Shown here: one piece after another, positions 7,247-14,667 of the stretch | How the letters are laid out: every line of letters starts with the position of its first letter | Position numbering within the stretch: the stretch's first letter is position 1 | NCBI GenBank assembly: GCA_964408795.1 | Contig: CAYPAW010000076.1 | Coordinates: forward strand, 1 to 26,151 | Direction of reading: 5' to 3' | From: JABMQB01 sp964408795 | GTDB taxonomy: Bacteria; Bacteroidota; Bacteroidia; Bacteroidales; Prolixibacteraceae | Length of the DNA stretch: 26,151 nucleotides | The notes under the pieces: generated by a model | What the model saw: the letters and a program-made list of their open reading frames with translations, nothing else | What the model was told of the DNA's origin: nothing | The model's database searches: none | Made by a program: the position numbers and the translations under genes

Positions 7247-9175
7247 ATGGGAAAAATTATTGGAATAGACTTAGGAACAACCAATTCATGCGTTGCCGTA
7301 ATGGAAGGCAATGAACCGGTCGTTATACCCAACAGCGAAGGGAAACGTACCACTCCTTCGATCGTTGCCTTTGTGGAAAACGGTGAACGGAAAGTAGGCG
7401 ATCCTGCCAAACGGCAGGCAATCACCAATCCATCCAAGACGGTATATTCGATAAAACGTTTCATGGGTGAAACGTATCAGCAGTGTGCCAAAGAAATTGA
7501 AAGAGTAACATACAAAGTCATAAAAGGCGATAACAACACCCCCAGAGTAGTAATCGATGACCGGAAATACACCCCGCAGGAAATTTCTGCCATGGTTCTT
7601 CAGAAGATGAAAAAGACCGCTGAGGATTATCTGGGACAGGAGGTTACGGAAGCTGTAATCACGGTTCCGGCCTATTTCAGCGATGCACAGCGCCAGGCAA
7701 CCAAAGAGGCCGGTGAAGTGGCCGGATTGACGGTCAAAAGAATTATTAACGAGCCTACAGCAGCTTCCCTGGCCTATGGACTGGATAAAAGGGATAAGGA
7801 CTTGAAAATCGCCGTCTTCGACCTGGGAGGAGGTACTTTCGATGTCTCAATTCTGGAACTGGGCGACGGTGTTTTTGAAGTTAAATCAACCGATGGGGAT
7901 ACCCACCTGGGAGGCGATGATTTCGACCAGGTGATCATCGACTGGCTGGCTGAAGAGTTCAAAAAGGATGAAGGCGTAGATCTGAAAAAAGATCCCATGG
8001 CCCTGCAACGATTAAAAGAAGCAGCTGAGAAAGCCAAGATCGAATTGTCAAGTTCTACACAAACAGAAATTAATCTTCCATATATCATGCCGGTGGAAGG
8101 GGTCCCTAAACACATGGTGAAGACATTGACCCGTTCAAAATTTGAACAGCTGTCCGATTCCCTGATTCATGCCACCCTGGGACCGTGCAAAAAAGCATTG
8201 AGCAATGCGGGCTTGAAGCAATCGGATATTGATGAAGTGATTTTGGTAGGAGGCTCAACGCGTATTCCGGCTATCCAGGAAAAAGTCAAGGAATTTTTCG
8301 GCAAGAATCCATCCAAAGGGGTAAATCCGGATGAAGTGGTTGCCGTAGGAGCCGCCATACAGGGTGGAGTGCTTACCGGGGAAGTGAAGGATGTTCTTCT
8401 GTTGGATGTTACCCCTCTTTCTCTGGGTATTGAAACCATGGGTGGGGTGATGACCCGGCTGATTGAAGCCAATACCACCATACCGACCAAAAAAACCGAA
8501 ACCTTTACCACAGCAGCCGACAATCAACCTTCGGTAGAGATTCATATTCTTCAGGGTGAACGTCCCATGGCCCAGGGAAATAAGACAATCGGCAGATTCC
8601 ATCTCGATGGAATTCCTCCGGCACCGCGTGGCGTTCCCCAGATTGAAGTGACCTTTGATATCGATGCCAACGGAATCCTTCATGTGAACGCCAAAGATAA
8701 AGCAACCGGTAAATCACAATCCATTCGTATTGAAGCTTCTTCGGGATTGACCGAAGACGAGATCAAACGAATGAAACAGGAAGCCGAAGCCAATGCTGAA
8801 GCCGACAAAAAAGCCAAAGAAAAGGTCGATAAGATCAATCAGGCCGACAGCCTGATCTTCCAGACCGAAAAACAACTGAAAGAGTATGGCGATAAAATTC
8901 CTTCGGATAAGAAAAAACCGATTGAAGATGCATTGGCTAAGCTGAAAGAAGCGCATAAAGCACAGGATGTAGCAGCCATCGATACTGCCATGAATGAACT
9001 GAACACCGTATTCCAGGCTGCCTCCCAGGAAATGTACAACGCCCAGCAACAGACCCAGGGTAGTGCCCAGAGCGGTCCTCAGGGAAATCAGACCGGGGGT
9101 CAGCAGAAATCAACGGACGACCATGCAAAACCCGATGACGAGGTAACGGATGTCGATTTCGAGGAAGTGAAATAA
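7247..9175 (+). CDS. dnaK: Chaperone protein DnaK (Hsp70)
   Basis: This is a 642-residue Hsp70 chaperone that binds exposed hydrophobic segments of unfolded proteins in an ATP-driven cycle with DnaJ and GrpE. The nucleotide-binding domain (about residues 1-385) has the phosphate-1 loop GIDLGTTNSCVAVMEG, phosphate-2 FDLGGGTFDVSIL, GGDDFD, and the adenosine loop VGGSTRIPAIQ. The interdomain linker is DVLLLDVTPLSLGIE. The substrate-binding domain and helical lid follow, then a Gln/Gly-rich disordered tail ending DVDFEEVK. Length is normal. It is monocistronic here, with no grpE or dnaJ beside it, and is closed by a strong terminator. The start is unambiguous (MGKIIGIDLG). I could not identify its heat-shock control element. 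Confidence 0.99.
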   Translation: MGKIIGIDLGTTNSCVAVMEGNEPVVIPNSEGKRTTPSIVAFVENGERKVGDPAKRQAITNPSKTVYSIKRFMGETYQQCAKEIERVTYKVIKGDNNTPRVVIDDRKYTPQEISAMVLQKMKKTAEDYLGQEVTEAVITVPAYFSDAQRQATKEAGEVAGLTVKRIINEPTAASLAYGLDKRDKDLKIAVFDLGGGTFDVSILELGDGVFEVKSTDGDTHLGGDDFDQVIIDWLAEEFKKDEGVDLKKDPMALQRLKEAAEKAKIELSSSTQTEINLPYIMPVEGVPKHMVKTLTRSKFEQLSDSLIHATLGPCKKALSNAGLKQSDIDEVILVGGSTRIPAIQEKVKEFFGKNPSKGVNPDEVVAVGAAIQGGVLTGEVKDVLLLDVTPLSLGIETMGGVMTRLIEANTTIPTKKTETFTTAADNQPSVEIHILQGERPMAQGNKTIGRFHLDGIPPAPRGVPQIEVTFDIDANGILHVNAKDKATGKSQSIRIEASSGLTEDEIKRMKQEAEANAEADKKAKEKVDKINQADSLIFQTEKQLKEYGDKIPSDKKKPIEDALAKLKEAHKAQDVAAIDTAMNELNTVFQAASQEMYNAQQQTQGSAQSGPQGNQTGGQQKSTDDHAKPDDEVTDVDFEEVK

Positions 9176-9201
9176 AAAACCATGATACAACGCAACCATC
9201 A

Positions 9202-9231
9202 AACCCCTCAGGTAATCCTGAGGGGTTTTTT
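9202..9231 (+). terminator. Rho-independent terminator of dnaK
   Basis: A perfect 11-bp stem (AACCCCTCAGG, loop TAAT, CCTGAGGGGTT) is followed directly by a T-run, 26 bp after the dnaK stop codon. This is a textbook intrinsic terminator. Confidence 0.93.
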
Positions 9232-9255
9232 GTGTCTGAAGGGTTCCAGTGTGTA

Positions 9256-9308
9256 TATTCATCCGATGACTGCCAGTCATCGGATGAATAAGCGTTCCTC
9301 ATCGGATG
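9256..9308. repeat. 16-bp perfect hairpin plus a third partial arm
   Basis: The left arm 9256-9271 (TATTCATCCGATGACT) and right arm 9275-9290 are exact reverse complements with a 3-nt loop (GCC). A 10-nt copy of the right arm's core (TCATCGGATG) recurs at 9299-9308 and could pair with the left arm instead. No T-run follows, so it is not a simple terminator. It lies just after the dnaK terminator and 44 bp before the next gene, so it may belong to that gene's 5' region. Confidence 0.75.
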
Positions 9309-9352
9309 TATGTAAAATACAATAATTCGATGTTTTTGCAGTTTTTCTATCC

Positions 9353-10159
9353 ATGAAGCGAATGAAACATTTTATAACGATAATTTTTCTTTTTCTTTAC
9401 GGAATGCTATGTGGACAGGAGGCCATAAATCAGACCGATGAATCCGGTTTGCGCCAGGGACTGTGGGAAAAGTATTATACTACCGGTAAGCTCATCTACC
9501 GGGGTTATTTTCGGGATGGTATCCCGGTTGGTAATTGGAAAAGATACCATGAAAACGGAAATCTGCAGGCGGTAATTCTCTATGCAGAAACCCCGGATTC
9601 GGCATTCGTCACCTTGTATGATCCGGATGGAAAACGGGTGGCTGAAGGAGCATACCTGCATGAAAAAAGAACTGGCTCCTGGAATTTCTTTTCCGGGAAC
9701 AGGCGGATCTCGGAAGAGGAGTATGTCAACGGCGTAAAGCACGGACTTTCAAAAACCTATTACCCTACAGGAGAATTGTTTGAAAAATCGGAATGGGCCA
9801 ATGGCCTGAGGGATGGCAAGTACTCAGCATTCTACAAAACCGGAATTCCATACCTGGAATGTTTTTATGCCGCCAATGAACGCCATGGGGTATGCAAGAG
9901 CTATGACCCCAACGGAAATCCGGAGTTGGTTGCTTTTTATAAACAAGGAAAACGCCATGGCGACTGGAAGTACTATTCAGCGGGTGGTGATCTGCTTTAT
10001 ACCGTATCATACAAAAACGGGAAACTGCTGAATCCATCGGTATTAGACAGCATTCAAAATCAACAACTACAGGAAATGGATCGGAACAAAGGAATCCTTT
10101 CTGACCCGGAAGAATTCCTGAATAATCCGGCAGAATACATGCAACTGATGAACCGGTGA
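9353..10159 (+). CDS. Exported MORN/YwqK-like repeat protein
   Basis: This is a 268-residue protein with an N-terminal signal sequence (hydrophobic residues 7-20, then CGQEA). Its body is made of about seven degenerate repeats of roughly 23 residues around the pattern G-x-W-x-x-Y-x-x-x-G-x-L-x-x-x-x-x-Y-x-x-G. Examples are GLWEKYYTTGKLIYRGYFRDG, GNWKRYHENGNLQAVILY and GDWKYYSAGGDLLYTVSYKNG. This is the MORN-variant family often labelled YwqK-type antitoxin in annotation. That label derives from Bacillus YwqK, and I see no toxin gene here. The last ~45 residues are non-repeat and charged. A surface or periplasmic binding or scaffolding role is possible but unproven. The ATG at 9353 is followed by a second in-frame ATG at 9362 that would also keep the signal peptide. 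Confidence 0.85.
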   Translation: MKRMKHFITIIFLFLYGMLCGQEAINQTDESGLRQGLWEKYYTTGKLIYRGYFRDGIPVGNWKRYHENGNLQAVILYAETPDSAFVTLYDPDGKRVAEGAYLHEKRTGSWNFFSGNRRISEEEYVNGVKHGLSKTYYPTGELFEKSEWANGLRDGKYSAFYKTGIPYLECFYAANERHGVCKSYDPNGNPELVAFYKQGKRHGDWKYYSAGGDLLYTVSYKNGKLLNPSVLDSIQNQQLQEMDRNKGILSDPEEFLNNPAEYMQLMNR

Positions 10160-10160
10160 T

Positions 10161-10195
10161 GAGTCGCGAGTCAAGAGTTACGAGTCGCGAGTTTT
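10161..10195 (-). repeat. Heptamer repeat array, first half of an opposed pair
   Basis: Five 7-bp units follow the stop codon of the MORN-like gene within 2 bp: GAGTCGC, GAGTCAA, GAGTTAC, GAGTCGC, GAGTTTT. They are the reverse complement of the AACTxGT-type units at 10330-10392, so the two arrays face each other. Function is unknown. Confidence 0.75.
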
Positions 10196-10241
10196 CTTCA
10201 GTTTCTTCAGTTCCTGATTCCCGGATGCCGGATTCGCATGC

Positions 10242-10289
10242 TGTTACACTGAGTCGCTCAGAGGAATAAGAAAAAGACACAGTGTAACA
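10242..10289. repeat. 10-bp inverted repeat between the heptamer arrays
   Basis: TGTTACACTG (10242-10251) and CAGTGTAACA (10280-10289) are exact reverse complements separated by 28 nt. CAGTGTAA occurs once more at 10314-10321. The inverted repeat sits inside the pair of opposed heptamer arrays and would extend a long hairpin or cruciform. Confidence 0.6.
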
Positions 10290-10329
10290 CAGTGATTTAA
10301 CTCTGTGAGAACCCAGTGTAATATTCCCC

Positions 10330-10392
10330 AACTTATAACTTGCAACTTGTAACTTGTAACTTGTAACTCGTAACTCGTAACTCGTAACTTTT
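10330..10392 (+). repeat. Heptamer repeat array AACTTGT/AACTCGT, second half
   Basis: Nine contiguous 7-bp units can be read: AACTTAT, AACTTGC, AACTTGT three times, AACTCGT three times, and AACTTTT. The phase is kept without any insertion over 63 bp. The array ends about 50 bp before the start codon of the subtilase gene. Similar short AACTTGT-type tandem repeats are, from memory, common in intergenic DNA of some Bacteroidota; their role is not known to me. Confidence 0.85.
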
Positions 10393-10424
10393 TGTTCCTA
10401 TTTCCTGTAAATCCTGTATCTTTA
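10391..10424 (+). promoter_or_regulatory. Possible promoter of the subtilase-xseAB operon
   Basis: TTTG at 10391-10394 and TATCTTTA at 10417-10424 (one mismatch to TAnnTTTG) are separated by 22 bp, slightly more than usual. They lie 19 bp upstream of the start codon. This is a weak but well-placed match. Confidence 0.3.
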
Positions 10425-10443
10425 TTCCCCGAAATTGAAAGGG

Positions 10444-12090
10444 ATGTACAGAAAACGATTGTTTTTACTATTCTTCTTGTTGTTCTCCTCTTTATGGGCA
10501 GGAGCTCAGATCTTCTGGTGGATTGGCTTTACCGACAAATCCGGTTCGGAATACACACTGGAGGATCCATCCGTCTATTTGTCGGAGCGAGCGCTTCAAC
10601 GCAGACAGAAACAGGGGATTCCGGTGGATGCGTTGGATTTGCCTGTCAACAGGGAATATATGAGCCGGGTTCTCCAGCTTGGAGCTACGTATATTCATTC
10701 TTCCAGATGGCTGAATGGCATGACTGTAAGAGCAGATTCGGCCCATTTTGGGCAACGCGTCTCGGAGCTTCCTTTTGTCAGGGAGGTTCAGATCACCAAA
10801 CGAAATCTGGAAACAACCAAAAGCCTGCAGGACAAATTCCGGGTTCTGGATGAAGCAAAGGAACGAACGGAGATTGATACAGGCTGGTATGGAGCCTCGG
10901 TTACTCAGGTGGGGATGCTAAACGGACATGTCCTGCATCAGCACGGTTTTTATGGTCAGGGTATTGAGATTGCTGTTTTGGATGCAGGTTTTTATAGAGT
11001 GAATCAATTTCCGGCATTTGATAGTTTATGGATCCAGGGCCGGATTCTTGGCACCCGGGATTTTGTGTTTCCCGGATCGGATGTTTTTCAGGAGCACTGG
11101 CATGGAATGAGTGTCCTTTCCGTCCTGGGGGCCAATCTTCCGGGATCTCTTATGGGGACTGCTCCCGGGGCTTCCTACTGGTTGATTCGTTCTGAAGATA
11201 CCTCTACGGAATTTCTCCTGGAGGAGGATAACTGGGTAGCTGCGGCTGAATATGCCGATAGTGCGGGTGTGGATATCCTTCAGACCTCGCTGGGGTATTA
11301 TCTTTTTGATGATTCGATCATGAACCACCGGTATGCTGATATGGATGGTCAGACCACCCGCGTTACGCGGGCTGCTGATATAGCAGCTTCCCGGGGCATG
11401 TTGGTGGTAGCCAGTGCCGGTAACGAAGGAAACAATCCCTGGAAGTATATTCTTGCGCCTGCAGATGGGGATGATGTGATTGCTGTGGCAGCCGTCAATA
11501 AAGAGAAAAATCCTGCTCTGTTTACCTCCTTTGGGCCGGCTTCCGATGGGGATATCAAACCCAATGTGGCAGCCCTGGGCCTGAGCACGGCAATCCAGCA
11601 GTCCAACGGGCTGGTAGGTGCCGGCAGCGGAACGTCCTACGCAGCACCCCTAATCTCAGGTATGGCCGCCTGCCTATGGCAGGCAAATCCCCAGGCTACC
11701 GCCAAACAGGTGAAAGAAGCCATTGAAAAAAGTGGAACCCTGTACCATGCACCTGATTCACTCCTCGGATACGGAATTCCTGATTTTGAAGTAGCTGACC
11801 AAATCCTGAAATTATCCGTGGTACAGGAAAAAGATTCCGGCTCTGATTGGTGGGTAGTTCCCAATCCTTTCCGGGAACGAATCATCGTTTTCCAGAACAA
11901 AAGGATCCAGCCCGGAGATCTAGAAGTGAATATTCTGGATCTCTCAGGAAAGAATATTTGGCAGGGAGCCTTTCCTTCAAAACCCATAATGATCATAAAC
12001 GGCTTGTCCGGGTTGCCTGCGGGGATCTGTTTTTTGCAGATCAGGCATGCAGACACTCAGACCACCGTAAAACTAATAAAAGCAGAATAA
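10444..12090 (+). CDS. Secreted S8 serine peptidase with T9SS sorting domain
   Basis: This is a 548-residue subtilisin-family endopeptidase. I use the ATG at 10444, preceding MYRKRLFLLFFLLFSSLWAGAQ, a clear signal peptide; a TTG three codons upstream is also open. An N-terminal propeptide-like region (about 25-120, with SERALQRRQKQGIPV) is followed by the peptidase domain. The catalytic residues are visible: D180 in AVLDAGF, H220 in HWHGMSVLS, oxyanion N327 in ASAGNEGNN and S398 in GSGTSYAAPLISG. The C-terminal ~80 residues (VVPNPFRERI, then LDLSGKNIWQG, then GLPAGICFLQI and VKLIKAE) match the type IX secretion sorting domain. The protein should therefore be exported across the outer membrane and anchored or released. 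Its stop codon is immediately followed by the xseA start codon. Confidence 0.92.
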   Translation: MYRKRLFLLFFLLFSSLWAGAQIFWWIGFTDKSGSEYTLEDPSVYLSERALQRRQKQGIPVDALDLPVNREYMSRVLQLGATYIHSSRWLNGMTVRADSAHFGQRVSELPFVREVQITKRNLETTKSLQDKFRVLDEAKERTEIDTGWYGASVTQVGMLNGHVLHQHGFYGQGIEIAVLDAGFYRVNQFPAFDSLWIQGRILGTRDFVFPGSDVFQEHWHGMSVLSVLGANLPGSLMGTAPGASYWLIRSEDTSTEFLLEEDNWVAAAEYADSAGVDILQTSLGYYLFDDSIMNHRYADMDGQTTRVTRAADIAASRGMLVVASAGNEGNNPWKYILAPADGDDVIAVAAVNKEKNPALFTSFGPASDGDIKPNVAALGLSTAIQQSNGLVGAGSGTSYAAPLISGMAACLWQANPQATAKQVKEAIEKSGTLYHAPDSLLGYGIPDFEVADQILKLSVVQEKDSGSDWWVVPNPFRERIIVFQNKRIQPGDLEVNILDLSGKNIWQGAFPSKPIMIINGLSGLPAGICFLQIRHADTQTTVKLIKAE

Positions 12091-13539
12091 ATGCAGTCGA
12101 ACCTGTTGTTGTCTGAATTGAACCTTTTAATCAGGGATACCTTACAGGAGGCTTTCCCGGAGACGGTATGGGTGGTAGCAGAGATCAGCGAATTGAAAGA
12201 AAACAGGAGCGGGCATTGTTATCTTGAATTGATAGAAAAAAAAGAGGCAGGCGATGAAATAACAGCCCGTGCAAGGGCTACGATCTGGTCGTATACTTAC
12301 CGGATGCTGAAATCCTATTTTGAAACCACCACAGGCCGGTTGTTGGCTTCCGGGCTGAAAGTACGGGTTCAGGTATCGGTAGAATTTCATCCCCTGTATG
12401 GACTGAGCCTGAATATTAAGGATATCGATCCGGCCTATACCATCGGCGATATGGCCCTGCGAAGAAGTGAAATCATCAACCGCCTGAAAACAGAAGGGAT
12501 CTTCACGATGAACAAAGGATTGCCTTTGCCTGAGGTACCTCAGAAGATTGCCATTGTTTCCTCTGCAACGGCGGCAGGGTACCAGGATTTTGTAAACCAG
12601 TTGGTCGATAATTTCTATGGTTTTGTTTTTTATCTGAAGCTGTTTGAAGCAACCATGCAGGGTACGGAAGCCACTCCTTCCATCATCCGGGCTCTGGAAC
12701 GGATCTATCGGTATGCGGATTTTTTCGATGCCGTGATTATCATCCGGGGAGGGGGTGCCCAGGCCGACTTGAGTTGTTTTGATACCTATGAACTGGGGGC
12801 CCATGTGGCCCAGTTTCCCTTGCCGATATTTACCGGAATTGGCCATGAAAAGGATGATACAGTGGTCGATTTGGTCGCCCATAGTCGGCTCAAAACACCT
12901 ACCGCCGTAGCGGAATTTCTGATATCCGGAATCCTACGATTTAAGGAAAATCTCGTGAGATTACAGGATAAAATGGCGTTAAAAGCAGATGAAGTACGAA
13001 CCCGGGAGGAAAGGTTTCTTCAAAAAACCGGAACCGCTTTTGCACGAGCAGCCCACTTTTTTTTGCTCGGCAGAAAAAACCGACTTTCAAACACCGGACA
13101 TGCTTTTCTTACTGCTACCGGAAAATATTCGTCTCATTGCATCCAGCAATTGAAATTATGTGAAAGCCGGCTTTCAGGAAATACACGTGGGTTCATAAAA
13201 AACCAAAACAACCAATTGAAACAATCTTCACAGGCTGTGAAAACCGGAATGAAAGCTGCAATTGAAAACGAAAAAAGAACCATGGAGTATTTTCAGAATG
13301 CCCTCCGGATGACTGTCCGGAGTGGGTTGAAAAAACAGGAATCAGATCTTCATTTGAAGCAGAAAACCGTTCATCTTTTGAATCCGGAAAATATTCTGCG
13401 CAGAGGATACACCATCACCTACAAGGAAGGACATGTTGTGAAATCAGAAAAAGAATTGAAAAAAGAGGATATTCTGACGACTCAGTTTTCCGACGGGAAA
13501 GTACGCAGCCGAATCACAGAAAAACAGGGTAAAGAATAA
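12091..13539 (+). CDS. xseA: Exodeoxyribonuclease VII large subunit
   Basis: This is a 482-residue catalytic subunit of exonuclease VII, which degrades single-stranded DNA from both ends. The N-terminal OB-fold covers about residues 1-105 (VWVVAEISELKENRSGHCYLEL, the typical SGHxYxxL DNA-binding start). The central catalytic domain follows, with KIAIVSSATAAGYQDF, IIIRGGGAQADLSCFD and GIGHEKDDTVVDLVAHSRLKTPTAVAEF. The usual form reads GHExDxTixDxVAdxRApTPTaAAE, so the core is well conserved. A long coiled-coil region and the C-terminal segment LNPENILRRGYTITYKEG complete it. It is somewhat longer than the E. coli protein (about 456). There is no space between the preceding stop and this ATG, and xseB follows after 4 bp. 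Confidence 0.96.
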   Translation: MQSNLLLSELNLLIRDTLQEAFPETVWVVAEISELKENRSGHCYLELIEKKEAGDEITARARATIWSYTYRMLKSYFETTTGRLLASGLKVRVQVSVEFHPLYGLSLNIKDIDPAYTIGDMALRRSEIINRLKTEGIFTMNKGLPLPEVPQKIAIVSSATAAGYQDFVNQLVDNFYGFVFYLKLFEATMQGTEATPSIIRALERIYRYADFFDAVIIIRGGGAQADLSCFDTYELGAHVAQFPLPIFTGIGHEKDDTVVDLVAHSRLKTPTAVAEFLISGILRFKENLVRLQDKMALKADEVRTREERFLQKTGTAFARAAHFFLLGRKNRLSNTGHAFLTATGKYSSHCIQQLKLCESRLSGNTRGFIKNQNNQLKQSSQAVKTGMKAAIENEKRTMEYFQNALRMTVRSGLKKQESDLHLKQKTVHLLNPENILRRGYTITYKEGHVVKSEKELKKEDILTTQFSDGKVRSRITEKQGKE

Positions 13540-13543
13540 ATAA

Positions 13544-13744
13544 ATGACAACAAAAAAGATTAGTTACAGGGAAGCTGTTTCAGAAATTGAAGCCATTCTG
13601 GAACAGGTGGAAAACAATGAACTGGATGTCGACGAACTGGCCGGGAAGGTACAGCGTGTTTCCGCGCTTCTGAAGATGTGCCGCGAGAAACTGCATCAAA
13701 CCAGCGAGCAGGTGGAACAGATCTTGAAGGAGATGGAGGAGTGA
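13544..13744 (+). CDS. xseB: Exodeoxyribonuclease VII small subunit
   Basis: This is a 66-residue, entirely helical protein beginning MTTKKISYREAVSEIEAILEQVE. It has the XseB pattern in which LxxIxxxLExxE is followed by D-V-D-E-L and then LLKMCREKL. Several copies of XseB bind the coiled coil of each XseA to form exonuclease VII. The length is typical (about 60-80). It starts 4 bp after the xseA stop and is surely co-transcribed. It closes this three-gene cluster; a 184-bp spacer follows before deoC. Confidence 0.94.
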   Translation: MTTKKISYREAVSEIEAILEQVENNELDVDELAGKVQRVSALLKMCREKLHQTSEQVEQILKEMEE

Positions 13745-13811
13745 CCCGGGATGTTGGATCCAGAAGCGCATCCGACAGAATGAATTCGTCTTTGCATTTG
13801 TTATAGTGGAT

Positions 13812-13907
13812 GTGGGAAGCGGGGTTTATTTTCCCGGTGCTTCGGATCGGTAACATACAGGTTACGAAGCAAGCTCAACGGATTGACCCCAGGGCATAGC
13901 CTTGGGG
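13812..13907 (+). other. Structured spacer upstream of deoC with three inverted repeats
   Basis: The spacer between xseB and deoC holds GGGAA/TTCCC around 13814-13835, GTAAC with a 6-nt loop and GTTAC (13850-13865), and a stronger hairpin at 13887-13907. In the last, CCCCAGGG pairs with CCTTGGGG (one G-U pair) around the loop CATAG. The strong hairpin ends 21 nt before the deoC ATG and is followed by an A-rich stretch, not a T-run. I do not recognise a known riboswitch family in it. Confidence 0.4.
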
Positions 13908-13928
13908 AAAATAAAAAAATATAGAATT

Positions 13929-14609
13929 ATGTATACAAAAGAACAGGTGGCAGGCACCATCGACCATGCGGTATTGAAACCGGAGTATACCGATGCCGAC
14001 TTAAAAGAACATGCGGAAATGTGCCGGAGGAACAAGGTGTTTAGCATGTGTGTAAAACCGTGTGATATCAAAGCAGCGGTTACCCTTCTGGAAGGAAGCG
14101 GCGTAAAGGTATCCTGCGTGCTCAGTTTTCCCCATGGGGGGGATACAACGGAAACAAAAGCATTTCAGGCCCGGCAGGCCATTGAGGCAGGCGTAGATGA
14201 AATCGACATGGTGATGAACATCGGCAAATTTTTATCGGGTGACTATGCCTACGTTGTGAATGATATCAAAGGGGTTGTGGACGTAGCACACCGGCATCAC
14301 ATACCGGTAAAAGTGATCCAGGAAAGTGGCTTCCTGAGCCTGGAACAGGTCGCCAAAGCCTGTGAGCTTTCACTTGAAGCACAGGCCGATTTTGTGAAAA
14401 CGTCCACCGGATTCGGACCGGGAAAGGCTACCCCGAAAATTATCGGAACGATGATAAAAACAGTAGGAGGGAAAATGAAAATCAAAGCTTCAGGAGGAAT
14501 CCGAAGCAGGGAGGCAGCGGTGGCATTCCTGGAACAGGGAGCAGACAGACTGGGCATAGGATCGACAGAAGCTATTTTGTCTGAGTGGGAGAAAAATGAG
14601 AAGATTTAA
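13929..14609 (+). CDS. deoC: Deoxyribose-phosphate aldolase
   Basis: This is a 226-residue class I aldolase that reversibly splits 2-deoxyribose 5-phosphate into glyceraldehyde 3-phosphate and acetaldehyde in deoxynucleoside catabolism. The key residues are all present: D93 in EIDMVMNIG, the Schiff-base lysine K157 in DFVKTSTGFG, and K186 in KIKASGGIR. The IDHAVLKP start motif and the phosphate-binding GIGST near the C-terminus are also intact. I prefer the ATG at 13929 (MYTKEQVAGTIDHAVLKP). An upstream TTG at 13902 would begin inside a hairpin and adds no conserved sequence. Length matches the bacterial family (about 220-260). A good terminator follows, so it is probably monocistronic. Confidence 0.95.
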   Translation: MYTKEQVAGTIDHAVLKPEYTDADLKEHAEMCRRNKVFSMCVKPCDIKAAVTLLEGSGVKVSCVLSFPHGGDTTETKAFQARQAIEAGVDEIDMVMNIGKFLSGDYAYVVNDIKGVVDVAHRHHIPVKVIQESGFLSLEQVAKACELSLEAQADFVKTSTGFGPGKATPKIIGTMIKTVGGKMKIKASGGIRSREAAVAFLEQGADRLGIGSTEAILSEWEKNEKI

Positions 14610-14623
14610 AAGGGGCGTACACG

Positions 14624-14650
14624 AAAAAGCCTATCTTTACAGGCTTTTTT
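14624..14650 (+). terminator. Rho-independent terminator of deoC
   Basis: The stem AAAAAGCCT (14624-14632) pairs with AGGCTTTTT (14641-14649) around an 8-nt loop, so the 3' arm itself supplies the T-run. It lies 14 bp after the deoC stop and 18 bp before the next start codon. Confidence 0.8.
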
Positions 14651-14667
14651 ATTAAGGGATTGAAGGA

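Noticed and set aside
9353..10159. Toxin-antitoxin module around the YwqK-like gene
   Set aside because: No small adjacent partner gene exists and the protein has a signal peptide.
12142..12882. Long open frame antisense to xseA
   Set aside because: It lies wholly inside the conserved OB-fold and catalytic coding region of xseA and has no recognisable protein features.
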